Shown here: positions 26,758 through 34,165 of the stretch, in pieces
Numbering within the stretch: position 1 is the first letter of the stretch
How the letters are laid out: each line of letters begins with the position of its first letter
Source: Acidobacteriota bacterium
GTDB lineage: Bacteria > Acidobacteriota > Blastocatellia > Pyrinomonadales > Pyrinomonadaceae
Direction: 5' to 3'
DNA length: 64,000 nt
NCBI GenBank assembly: GCA_019639115.1
Contig: JAHBSM010000005.1
Coordinates: forward strand, 62,001-126,000
Made by a program: the position numbers and the translations under genes
Notes under the pieces: generated by a model
The model's database searches: none
The model's input: the letters and a program-made list of their open reading frames with translations, nothing else
What the model was told of the DNA's origin: nothing

Positions 26758-27502
26758 TGGCAGAGGCGGCGAATAGATGCGTTGCAAGGCGATCTTCTGC
26801 CATTTTCAAATATTCTTCCGATATTTCTATTCCGATAAAACTACGACCCGCGAGCTTTGCTGCAAGAGCTGTCGTTCCAGAGCCCATGAATGGATCAAGG
26901 ATGACCTGAGCGTTAGTTGATTCAATACAACGTTGCGGTAGAGCAAGTGGAAATGGAGCCGGATGCGGATTTTTCATCTCCTGATTGAATTCCCAAACAT
27001 CTCCCACAGCGTTAGCCTTTGGCACAAGTTTGAAGTCCGGTTTCGGAATCAGGTAGATCACTTCGTGCGTCGGAAGGAAGTACCCAGGATTGAAGTTGAT
27101 GCCACCAGCGCGTTTCCAAATGATTATCTGTCTAACTGGTAAACCTTTTACGATCGCGTCCCTGTCTTGTAGGTGCCCTGCCTGTACGCGTCGTTTGTGG
27201 TTATAGAAGATCGCTCCAGTTGGTTTGAGAAGTCGGAACATCTCTAACAAGCACGCATTTTGCCACCATTCATATTCTGCGTGTCCCATGTTGTCGTGAT
27301 GGTCTGAATAGCCATTCTGCAAAGCGGCACCGGACCATTTTCCCGTCTTGGTTCCCTTTTTCAGGCCATTGCCAGTCGAGTTCTTGATGTTGTACGGTGG
27401 CGACGTGACGACCAAATCAATGCTTTCGCTCGGCATTTCACGCATTACAGCCAATGAATCGCCGAGGATGATTCTGTTGAGATATTCGCTAATTTCTTTC
27501 AC
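26744..27502 (-). CDS. type II DNA methyltransferase, beta class (N4-cytosine or N6-adenine)
   Basis: 252-aa S-adenosylmethionine-dependent DNA methyltransferase. The catalytic motif IV is TSPPY (33-37) near the N-terminus, and the SAM-binding motif I (DPFMGSGTTALAAKLAGRSFIGIE, from about 203) is near the C-terminus, the order of the beta class. SPPY favours N4-cytosine but does not exclude N6-adenine. Start is a GTG at 27502 in a GTGAAAGAAA-rich stretch. It would protect host DNA from the nuclease encoded directly downstream. Confidence 0.92.
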   Translation of the reverse strand: MKEISEYLNRIILGDSLAVMREMPSESIDLVVTSPPYNIKNSTGNGLKKGTKTGKWSGAALQNGYSDHHDNMGHAEYEWWQNACLLEMFRLLKPTGAIFYNHKRRVQAGHLQDRDAIVKGLPVRQIIIWKRAGGINFNPGYFLPTHEVIYLIPKPDFKLVPKANAVGDVWEFNQEMKNPHPAPFPLALPQRCIESTNAQVILDPFMGSGTTALAAKLAGRSFIGIEISEEYLKMAEDRLATHLFAASANGKP

Positions 27503-27578
27503 TTTCTTTCACTTTCCGTATTTTACCAGCACAGCATTCCGCACGGAACGTAGCTACCACACTTCACTCGACATAGAA

Positions 27579-27720
27579 CTAGACAGCACCATTTCCATTC
27601 CTTGTGATCTGGACGACGTTGCCTACCACGGTCGGACCATACTTAACCTCGCCGGCTTTGGTGACGTTGTACCAGAAGGCCCTGCAATCCGCGGGCGGTT
27701 GTGCCGGCATCCGGCGACAA
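27579..27720 (-). pseudogene. duplicated 3'-end fragment of the GltD-like gene
   Basis: The minus strand encodes AFWYNVTKAGEVKYGPTVVG followed by NVVQITRNGNGAV and a TAG stop. This is the C-terminus of the GltD-like protein at 28293-30149 with three changes in the final 33 residues. Upstream of these residues only a decayed C-R-R-M-P resemblance to the last ferredoxin motif remains, and the frame has no start. The DNA at 27586-27680 matches 28300-28394 at 84 of 95 positions. It is a remnant, not a gene. Confidence 0.85.
27586..27680. repeat. direct repeat, left copy, flanking the toxin-antitoxin module
   Basis: 95 bases matching 28300-28394 in the same orientation with 11 differences (about 88%), including CTTGTGATCTGGACGACG unchanged. 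The period is 714 bases and encloses the toxin-antitoxin genes. Confidence 0.88.
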
Positions 27721-28014
27721 CTATCGATCAAGCCCAAAATCCGGGTCACGGCCGTCGTGTTTGACCGCGAAGATCTCAACCGTCTCGGGATCAATTATTT
27801 CGAACAATATGTGAAACGAGAATCGGTGAAAGTTCATCCGCCGTATGCCATCATCGATCTCCGGGAAAGATGTCGGCCGCTGTCCGACGACCTCTGCACA
27901 ACGCCGAAACTCCTGATAGAACTCAAGAGCCAAATCTGCTACTGCCTCACGTTCGTAATACTCCATGGCATCGAGCAGGTCGTTATCGACCTGGGGATGA
28001 AGCCTTACGATCAT
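27721..28014 (-). CDS. RelE/ParE-type toxin of a toxin-antitoxin module
   Basis: 97-aa toxin of the RelE/ParE superfamily: VRLHPQVDNDLLDAMEYYEREAVADLALEFYQEFRRC, then RRMNFHRFSFHILFEIIDPETVEIFAVKHDGRDP with the conserved Arg and the terminal H-x-x-R-D-P. It probably inhibits translation (RelE-like) or gyrase (ParE-like), and sequence alone does not decide which. Its ATG overlaps the antitoxin stop (ATGA). The gene is bracketed by direct repeats of a neighbouring gene's 3' end. Confidence 0.88.
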   Translation of the reverse strand: MIVRLHPQVDNDLLDAMEYYEREAVADLALEFYQEFRRCAEVVGQRPTSFPEIDDGIRRMNFHRFSFHILFEIIDPETVEIFAVKHDGRDPDFGLDR

Positions 28015-28232
28015 GGATAGCGTTCCTTCATTCGTCGGTCGAGTTCGTCCAGCGAAATACCGATTTCAGGATGTTTCCGCATTTCCTCGCGACGCCGCTT
28101 AGCTTCAGCTAATCCGACATCCGAATCCGACGGAAACGCCGGCAACGATCTGAGGAGCTTTGTGATCAACTCACCCCGCTCCCTTGCTGTCAGGCTCAAT
28201 GCCTGCTCTTCAACGTTTGCAACAAACGACAT
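28011..28232 (-). CDS. addiction-module antitoxin
   Basis: 73-aa antitoxin of the 'putative addiction module component' type: ALSLTARERGELITKLLRSLPAF and EIGISLDELDRRMKERYP. It precedes and overlaps the toxin by four bases. It would bind the toxin and normally autoregulate the operon. The ATG at 28232 (MSFVANVEEQ) fits better than 28241. Confidence 0.82.
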   Translation of the reverse strand: MSFVANVEEQALSLTARERGELITKLLRSLPAFPSDSDVGLAEAKRRREEMRKHPEIGISLDELDRRMKERYP

Positions 28233-28292
28233 ATTTCTCACACCTCACCAAGATTCTATCACCATGTCAACCTGGCCATAACTGGTCATTTC

Positions 28293-30149
28293 TTAGGACG
28301 CGCCATTTCCGTTCCTTGTGATCTGGACGACGTTGCCTACGACGGTGGGGCCGTATTTGAGGTGGCCGGCTTTGGTGACGTTGTACCAGAAGGCTTGCAT
28401 GTCCCAGGCGGCGGTGGGGCAGCGTTCGGCACAAAGGCCGCAGTGGAGGCAGACGTCTTCGTCTTTGACCAAGACGCGGCCAGTCTTGAGGCCGTCGGCG
28501 ACGTAGAGGTCCTGTTTCAAATTTAACGCAGGAACTTTGGTGCGTGAACGCAGATCGCTTTCTTCGCCGTTCTGCGTATCAAACGGCGTGAACGTGATGC
28601 AGCTTGTTGGGCAGATGTCCACGCAGGCATCGCACTCGATGCACTTTGGCGCCTCAAAGACGGTCTGCACATCGCAATTGAGGCAGCGTTCGGCTTCTTT
28701 GTAGCCCGCGAGCGGATCGAAGCCGAGCTCGACCTCCTGCTTTCGGTTGACCAAAGTTTTCGTCTTTGGAGCCTGCGGGACGACGAGACGGTCGTATTCG
28801 TCGATCTCGCTGTCATACGCCCATTCGTGAATTCCCATCTTCATCGAGTGAAGATTCACATGCGGTGCGGGCCTATCCGCAACGAGATCTTTGCCTTCGC
28901 ACATCAAATGGATCGAGACAGCCGCCTGATGCCCATGAGCAACTGCTGTGATCACGTTCTCGGGGCCGAATGCAGCGTCGCCGCCGAAAAACACCCGCGG
29001 ATTCGTCGATCGAAAAGTCACGCGATCTACGGCCGGGACTTCCCATTTGTCGAACTCGATGCCGAGATCACGTTCGATCCAGGGAAATGCGTTCTCCTGG
29101 CCGACCGCGATCAGTACATCATCTGCCGGATAAAAAACGTCGGGCTCGCCGGTCGGTACAAGGCTTCGTTTGCCGTTTTCGTCATACTTGGCCTCGACCT
29201 TTTCGAAAGTCATTCCGACGAGTTTGCCCTTATCGAGGACGAAGGATTTCGGCACGTGGTTGTCGATGATCGGGATGTCCTCGTGCATCGCGTCCTCTTT
29301 TTCCCACGGGCTGGCTTTCATCGTTTCGAAAGGCGAGCGGACAATGACCTTCACGTCCTCTCCGCCGAGACGTCGCGCCGTGCGGCAGCAATCCATTGCC
29401 GTGTTGCCGCCGCCGAGTACGATCACGGTCTTGCCGATCTTGTCCGTATGTTCAAAAGCGACCGAGGCGAGCCAGTTGATGCCGATGTGAATGTTTGCGT
29501 CGCCCTCCTGACGGCCGGGCAGATCGGGCAGGTCACGCCCTCGAGGAGCTCCCGTCCCGACAAATATCGCGTCGTAATCCTGTTCAAGTAATACCTTAAG
29601 TGATGCTACGTAATGCTTGAAATGGGTATGGATACCCAGCCGCAATATATAGTTCACTTCGTCGTCGAGCACTTGTTCGGGCAATCGAAATGAAGGTATC
29701 TGCGACCGCATGAATCCACCGCCCTTGAACTGTTCGTCAAATAGGTGGATCTCGTATCCTAGCGGCGCCAGGTCGCGGGCGACCGTCAAACTCGCCGGAC
29801 CTGCTCCGATCAGCGCGATCTTCTTTCCATTTGGCGTAAAGGGTCCCTGCGGCATATAGGGCATCACGTCGTCGCGATTATCTGCGGCCACGCGTTTTAG
29901 ACGGCATATAGCGACCGGCTCTTCGTCAACGCGGCCGCGACGGCAAGCAGGCTCGCATGGGCGATCGCACGTTCTGCCCAGGACGCCGGGAAATACGTTG
30001 GAGTCCCAGTTGATCATGTACGCCTCGGTGTACTTTCCGGCTGCGATCAGCCGGATGTATTCCGGCACCGGCGTGTGAGCCGGGCACGCGTACTGGCAAT
30101 CCACGACCTTGTGAAAATATTCGGGATCTTTAATGTCCGTTGGTTTCAA
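28293..30149 (-). CDS. GltD-like FAD/NAD(P) oxidoreductase with C-terminal 4Fe-4S domain
   Basis: 618-aa electron-transfer flavoprotein. The N-terminal domain has the GltD-type Cys set (CQYACP, RTCDRPCEPACRRG). FAD site: IALIGAGPASLTVARDLAPLG. NAD(P)H site: VIVLGGGNTAMDCCRTARRLGG. Two 4Fe-4S motifs are CIECDACVDICP and CLHCGLCAERCP near the C-terminus. Proteins of this layout exchange electrons between NAD(P)H and ferredoxin and often accompany 2-oxoacid:ferredoxin oxidoreductases such as korAB, which here are 11 kb away on the same strand. True glutamate synthase activity is unlikely without a large subunit. The final 95 bases are duplicated downstream. Confidence 0.9.
   Translation of the reverse strand: MKPTDIKDPEYFHKVVDCQYACPAHTPVPEYIRLIAAGKYTEAYMINWDSNVFPGVLGRTCDRPCEPACRRGRVDEEPVAICRLKRVAADNRDDVMPYMPQGPFTPNGKKIALIGAGPASLTVARDLAPLGYEIHLFDEQFKGGGFMRSQIPSFRLPEQVLDDEVNYILRLGIHTHFKHYVASLKVLLEQDYDAIFVGTGAPRGRDLPDLPGRQEGDANIHIGINWLASVAFEHTDKIGKTVIVLGGGNTAMDCCRTARRLGGEDVKVIVRSPFETMKASPWEKEDAMHEDIPIIDNHVPKSFVLDKGKLVGMTFEKVEAKYDENGKRSLVPTGEPDVFYPADDVLIAVGQENAFPWIERDLGIEFDKWEVPAVDRVTFRSTNPRVFFGGDAAFGPENVITAVAHGHQAAVSIHLMCEGKDLVADRPAPHVNLHSMKMGIHEWAYDSEIDEYDRLVVPQAPKTKTLVNRKQEVELGFDPLAGYKEAERCLNCDVQTVFEAPKCIECDACVDICPTSCITFTPFDTQNGEESDLRSRTKVPALNLKQDLYVADGLKTGRVLVKDEDVCLHCGLCAERCPTAAWDMQAFWYNVTKAGHLKYGPTVVGNVVQITRNGNGAS
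28300..28394. repeat. direct repeat, right copy, within the GltD-like gene 3' end
   Basis: Intact, coding copy of the 95-base repeat at 27586-27680. It encodes the last residues of the GltD-like protein. Confidence 0.88.
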
Positions 30150-30287
30150 ATCTAAGCACCCTGTCTAAAGCGATTTTTAACACAGCAATGATAAATTATG
30201 ACGCGATCATTTGCTAGGAAATAATGAACTTACACGTTATCATCGTCGGGGGCCGGAGCTTGTCCCCGAGCCTTCGCCGAGCCGCTG

Positions 30288-31169
30288 ATGCCGATGATTT
30301 TCACCTTAATTGAGTCTGAGACCGGAGTGCCCGATCAATTGATACTTATACTTATTTTCATCGTCGGAGCCTGCATTGGCAGCTTCCTGAACGTCGTTAT
30401 CTATCGTGTCCCGAACGAACGTTCTCTGCTGCCGAGTTCGGCTTGTCCTAGCTGCGGGAGGGGCATAAAGCCTTGGCATAACGTCCCAATAGTTGGCTGG
30501 TTGATACTCGGCGGAAAATGTGCGAATTGCAAATCGCCGATCTCATGGCGATACCCGGCGATCGAATTACTGACTGCCGTGTTGTTCTGCATCGTGTATC
30601 TCCAGTTCGGTCTGGTTCCGTATCTCGGCGTTGCACTCGCATTCACTGCCGCGATGACGGCACTTGTGTTCATCGATGCGGACCACATGATCCTGCCAAA
30701 CGTGATCACATATCCGTTGTTCATCGCCGCACTTATCGTAAGGGTCGTATTCCCTGCCGTGTTCGATCACAGCTTTTCCGACATGACCGTCGCTCCTATT
30801 TCATATCTTTCGGGTTGGCCAAGTTGGGCAGTTAGCCTGGCAGGTGCGATATTCGGCGCACTTGTGGGCGGCGGCTCATTGTGGCTGATAGGAGCTATCT
30901 GGAAAGCGCTTCGAGGCGTCGATGCAATGGGTCTCGGCGATGTAAAGCTGCTTCTTGGGATCGGAGCTCTATTCGGCTGGCGGCTTACGCTTCTGACGAT
31001 ATTCATCGGTGCGTTTACCGGAGCGGTCGGCGGGATCGCGATGCTGTCGCGGCAAAAGGAAAAGGATCTCCAGGCTCAAATTCCGTTCGGCATATTCTTA
31101 GGGATCGGTTCCTTCATTTCGATGCTTTACGGAGATCGCATTATCGGCTGGTATTTGTCGCAATTCTGA
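30288..31169 (+). CDS. pilD: prepilin peptidase (type IV leader peptidase, A24 family)
   Basis: Membrane aspartic protease and N-methylase of 293 aa that processes type IV prepilins or pseudopilins. Key sites: GSFLNVVIYR, the zinc Cys pairs CPSC (C53, C56) and CANC (C78, C81), and the catalytic aspartates D130 (FIDADHMILPN) and D218 (GLGDVK). Eight or so membrane segments are visible. It is alone on the plus strand and no pilus genes are next to it. The first ATG at 30288 gives MPMIFTLIES, and a downstream start is possible. Confidence 0.93.
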   Translation: MPMIFTLIESETGVPDQLILILIFIVGACIGSFLNVVIYRVPNERSLLPSSACPSCGRGIKPWHNVPIVGWLILGGKCANCKSPISWRYPAIELLTAVLFCIVYLQFGLVPYLGVALAFTAAMTALVFIDADHMILPNVITYPLFIAALIVRVVFPAVFDHSFSDMTVAPISYLSGWPSWAVSLAGAIFGALVGGGSLWLIGAIWKALRGVDAMGLGDVKLLLGIGALFGWRLTLLTIFIGAFTGAVGGIAMLSRQKEKDLQAQIPFGIFLGIGSFISMLYGDRIIGWYLSQF

Positions 31170-31433
31170 TCACGCGCGACATTTTGTGCACACGATAGAA
31201 CCGCCGATCGAGCGGGCACGATCCTCGGGAACCCAATTACCGCACCTCATGCAATTGACGAGTCGAACTGCTTGAATCCGATCAACCGGGCCTTTCCCTG
31301 CTAGATCTCGAGCGGACGCGTCACGCAATGCCTTTGCAACACCTATCATCCCGACGATCTGCTTTCGATATTTCAATGCGGTCAGAGCAAGCAATACTCC
31401 GATCACAATAAGTATGAAGACGAATTCCCTCAT
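31170..31433 (-). CDS. hypothetical membrane protein with C-terminal zinc ribbon
   Basis: 87-aa protein with one N-terminal membrane segment (FVFILIVIGVLLALTAL) and a C-terminal CxxC...CxxC zinc ribbon (CMRCGNWVPEDRARSIGGSIVCTKC). Its ATG overlaps the stop of the upstream TPR gene (ATGA), so both are coupled and may work together at the membrane. It is convergent with the prepilin peptidase, ending on the adjacent base. Unknown function. Confidence 0.75.
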   Translation of the reverse strand: MREFVFILIVIGVLLALTALKYRKQIVGMIGVAKALRDASARDLAGKGPVDRIQAVRLVNCMRCGNWVPEDRARSIGGSIVCTKCRA

Positions 31434-32179
31434 TGGACGTTGGCTGCTTTGCGGTTCGCTATCTGTGATTCAAGCAGCTCTATAGACTCGTTCTTTGGAT
31501 TCAATGCCCGCAGCTTTGCGACGGATTCCCGTGCTTTATCAAAGTCTCCGGCCCGTATCAACGTTTGGGCAAGGTATTGGAGAGCACGCTCTTGTTTTGG
31601 GTCGGATCTGAGTGCCGATTCAAATTCCGCTGCGGCCTTCGCGAGGTCTGCCGGCTCCTGTAAGAAGTAGGTAAGGGCAAGGTCGGTCCGAACGTCGGCG
31701 TCTTCCGGTTTTTTCTTTAGAGCAAGGTCGTAGAGTTCTCGCGAACGCTTCAGTGACTCCTTGTCCTTTTTGAAGTATCCGATATCAAAATGCGCGTTTC
31801 CCAGATCGACGATGATCTGATAGTCCTCTTTGTCGAGAGCATGGGCGCGTTCCAGCAATCGCTTGGCTTGTTCGATCAATGCCGTATCCTTGCGCATCGC
31901 TCCATAACGATACAAAGCGCCGCCGAGATTCTTTTGAAACGTGATATTTTCGGGATCAGCGTCAGCTTGAGCGATCTTCGCTTTTATCTCTTCAGGGTCG
32001 AGAAGATCGTTCGCATTGCCGCCGTCGGGCTGGCCGGTCGTTGGGTTTGCAGTTCCTCGATCGACCTGAGCCTTGAGTGCCAATATCTCGGTACGGTTGA
32101 GCGAATTTGCAAGCAGAAATCCGGCTGCCAGTCCGATAAGCAGTGCAATTACACCGACGCCAACGGTCTTTGAGTTCAT
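31430..32179 (-). CDS. membrane-anchored tetratricopeptide-repeat protein
   Basis: 249-aa protein with an N-terminal anchor (VGVIALLIGLAAGFLLANSL) and TPR-like helices (LGGALYRYGAMRKDTALIEQAKRLLERAHALDK; DLGNAHFDIGY; DLALTYFLQEPADLAKAAAEFESALRSDPKQERALQYLAQTLIRAGDFDKARESVAKL). The layout resembles CcmH/CcmI-type and other assembly scaffolds. It is the first gene of a two-gene unit with the zinc-ribbon protein. Partner proteins are unknown. Confidence 0.82.
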   Translation of the reverse strand: MNSKTVGVGVIALLIGLAAGFLLANSLNRTEILALKAQVDRGTANPTTGQPDGGNANDLLDPEEIKAKIAQADADPENITFQKNLGGALYRYGAMRKDTALIEQAKRLLERAHALDKEDYQIIVDLGNAHFDIGYFKKDKESLKRSRELYDLALKKKPEDADVRTDLALTYFLQEPADLAKAAAEFESALRSDPKQERALQYLAQTLIRAGDFDKARESVAKLRALNPKNESIELLESQIANRKAANVQ

Positions 32180-32210
32180 GCTCTGATGTTATCAAATTGA
32201 TTTCCGCAAA

Positions 32211-32246
32211 AGAAAAGCCGCTCAGATCTTAAAAGATCAAGCGGCT
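32211..32246 (-). terminator. rho-independent terminator downstream of the RHH-like gene
   Basis: On the minus strand AGCCGCT...GATCTT pairs with AAGATC...AGCGGCT, followed by TTTTCTTTT. It lies 28-60 bases past the stop at 32274. Confidence 0.75.
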
Positions 32247-32273
32247 CGGGAAGTTCGGCTGAAAGCCCGGCGG

Positions 32274-32543
32274 TCAGGGCTTCTTGCCATCAGCAGGGAT
32301 GTATGGAAGATCCTCAGACCGTCGACGCGTCGGCGGATCTGTTGAGCGGCGTCGCGGTACCGTAGGATTCCCACGTCGGTCAACGCTCCCGGGCGGGAGA
32401 CCTTTACCGTGGACCGCTTCGATCAAAATTCGAGTTATCTCCTGCGAAAGTGTTCTATGTTCACCGGCGGCACGGCGCCGCAGCGACTCCTTCAATTCAT
32501 TTGGAACATATGCTCCGATGAATACACCTTTACGGTTAGCCAT
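32274..32543 (-). CDS. Arc/CopG-type ribbon-helix-helix-like small protein
   Basis: 89-aa protein. FIGAYVPNELKESLRRRAAGEHRTLSQEITRILIEAVH has the strand-helix-helix pattern of Arc/MetJ-like DNA-binding proteins, including the S-Q-E-I-T-R-I-L second helix. The C-terminal 40 residues are Arg/Pro-rich and disordered. I start at the ATG at 32543; the longer frame runs into rnpB. No toxin is adjacent, so a stand-alone regulator is more likely than an antitoxin. A terminator hairpin follows. Confidence 0.7.
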   Translation of the reverse strand: MANRKGVFIGAYVPNELKESLRRRAAGEHRTLSQEITRILIEAVHGKGLPPGSVDRRGNPTVPRRRSTDPPTRRRSEDLPYIPADGKKP

Positions 32544-32598
32544 AAACTTGTGGGGGTCTCCTTTTCTGATAGTCTGCTCTAATAAAAAGTGCCTGAAA

Positions 32599-33000
32599 GC
32601 TATGGGACGAGCCTGTAAGCCGAATTTTGTACCTGACCGGGGCCAAGCGGCGATCATTCATCTGGGCCATTCGTTACCGAATTGCTCAAGCGATCTACCC
32701 GGGACCTGCCGCCGTTTCCGACTTCGTACGGGCCGTACGATCGATTAGCGATCCCCTATTTGATCTTGCACCACGAGGAGTTTGCCTGGCCGCCGCTGTT
32801 ACCAGCAGACGCCGGTGAGCTCTTACCTCACCGTTTCACCCGTAACCTCGACGGATCGAGGCCGGTCTGTTCTCTGTTGCACTTGTCGTCACACAAGCTA
32901 GAAACCCATGTGCCCGGATGTTATCCGGCTCGCTGCCCTAAGGTGTTCGGACTTTCCTCCGGGTCAAACGACCCGGCGACCGCCCGGCTTGCCCCATAGC
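32599..33000 (-). ncRNA. rnpB: RNase P RNA, bacterial class A
   Basis: Catalytic RNA of tRNA 5'-end maturation, about 402 bases. P1 ends pair (GCTATGGG at the 5' end with CCCATAGC at the 3' end). Conserved elements read on the minus strand include GAGGAAAGTCCGAACACC in the first core region, GTGAGGTAAGAGCTCACCGG in the specificity region, and AAAATTCGGCTTACAGGCTC at the 3' side. A TATACT -10 box lies just upstream. Confidence 0.95.
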
Positions 33001-33011
33001 AAGGCTGAAAG

Positions 33012-33017
33012 AGTATA
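33012..33017 (-). promoter_or_regulatory. -10 box of rnpB
   Basis: TATACT on the minus strand, about a dozen bases before the RNA 5' end. A -35 box is not clear at normal spacing. Confidence 0.55.
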
Positions 33018-33074
33018 GCAAAAAATGTTTTGCAATGAAACGCTCAAGTTAACCGCAGGTTACAAAGAGTCCGT

Positions 33075-34067
33075 TCAGCCTATTTCGATCAAGTCGCCGG
33101 GCAGCACCTCGGGATCTGCAGCCTTACTCTTGCTGACGGCTTTTATCTCCACGGTAATGCTCTTTGCCCCGTCGGAGCTTCGTTTGATCGTAGCTCGCGT
33201 CGGTTGGCCGCTAAGTCCTCCTGCGGCTTCGATCAACTGTGTTAGACTCATCCTTGCATTGATCAGTATCGCCCCCGGATGCCTCACACTGCCCGTCACT
33301 TTTGCGGTGCGATCCGCAAGGTCGGGACCCAGGAACTCGATACTGTCGCCCGGAAAGATCAACTGCGACTCTATAGCGGGGCCGGTCAGAAGAAATTTCT
33401 CAGTAATTCCCGTGACGCCGCGGCGAATGACGACACTGTTCACGCCCGCGAACGGTATAGATTCTGCACGAAGAACAAAGAATGGGATCGCTTCCCTTTG
33501 GAGGAATTTGGTTCCTGGACGTTCGACCGCGCCGCTCACTTCAACGGTGTGGCTAACGAATTCTGCCACTCGCACCGAAACTTTCGGCTGCGAAACGATC
33601 TTGACCTTACCCGATATTTCCGATTCGACCTCGGACGAGGTCTTGCCGGCCGCACGGATAGGCGAACCGGCAAGCGGATAATCTACCGATCCGTCGGCGC
33701 CAACGACCACCTTCTTTGTGGAGCGTTCGATGCCGTCTATTGTTATCAAAAGTTTGTCGCCCGGGCCGATGAGGTATCTCGAAACTGCATCGGCGGCCGC
33801 ACTGGGCGAAGAAGCACGCTGGATGCTCGCATAAATGATTGGCACGACCGGCCTTTCAGGTTTTGGATCGATCACAGATATTGAGGGGGTCGAGATAGCT
33901 GCGGTGTCCTGAGACGATACCGAACGAATGCGCGGATCAGGCAAGAACGGGTTATTTGCCTGTAGGACCTGTCCATCCGCATAACCCGACGCAGCGGCGG
34001 CCGCAAATATGGCCGTGACACATCTCAATGGGAAAGACATGATCTTTTTGTGATCCGAGTTTCGCAT
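33075..34067 (-). CDS. polysaccharide export protein, Wza/SLBB family (second copy)
   Basis: 330-aa secreted SLBB protein. A signal-like N-terminus (CVTAIFAAAAASGYADG) is followed by YLIGPGDKLLITIDGI, the usual poly-export start, and SLBB domains VEVSGAVERPGTKFLQRE and AKVTGSVRHPGAILINARMSLTQLIEAAGG. AGGAG lies at good spacing before the ATG at 34067. Unlike the copy at 4451-5428 it has no kinase or glycosyltransferase neighbour. It would form part of an export channel for another surface polymer. Confidence 0.88.
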   Translation of the reverse strand: MRNSDHKKIMSFPLRCVTAIFAAAAASGYADGQVLQANNPFLPDPRIRSVSSQDTAAISTPSISVIDPKPERPVVPIIYASIQRASSPSAAADAVSRYLIGPGDKLLITIDGIERSTKKVVVGADGSVDYPLAGSPIRAAGKTSSEVESEISGKVKIVSQPKVSVRVAEFVSHTVEVSGAVERPGTKFLQREAIPFFVLRAESIPFAGVNSVVIRRGVTGITEKFLLTGPAIESQLIFPGDSIEFLGPDLADRTAKVTGSVRHPGAILINARMSLTQLIEAAGGLSGQPTRATIKRSSDGAKSITVEIKAVSKSKAADPEVLPGDLIEIG

Positions 34068-34165
34068 TCGACACTCCTGTCGACGATCGCGGCCAAACCG
34101 ATGATCGCCTTCAGCGACTAAAAATCACCAATTGGACCCGGATTCTTAAAAAATAGGTAGGATGA

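Noticed and set aside
28827-29591. 254-codon plus-strand open frame opposite the GltD-like gene
   Set aside because: Antisense shadow of a gene with clear FAD, NAD(P) and 4Fe-4S motifs.
30224-30310. 28-codon leader peptide before the prepilin peptidase
   Set aside because: Starts at ATG 30224 and overlaps the pilD start, but has no attenuator hairpin and no codon run of one amino acid.
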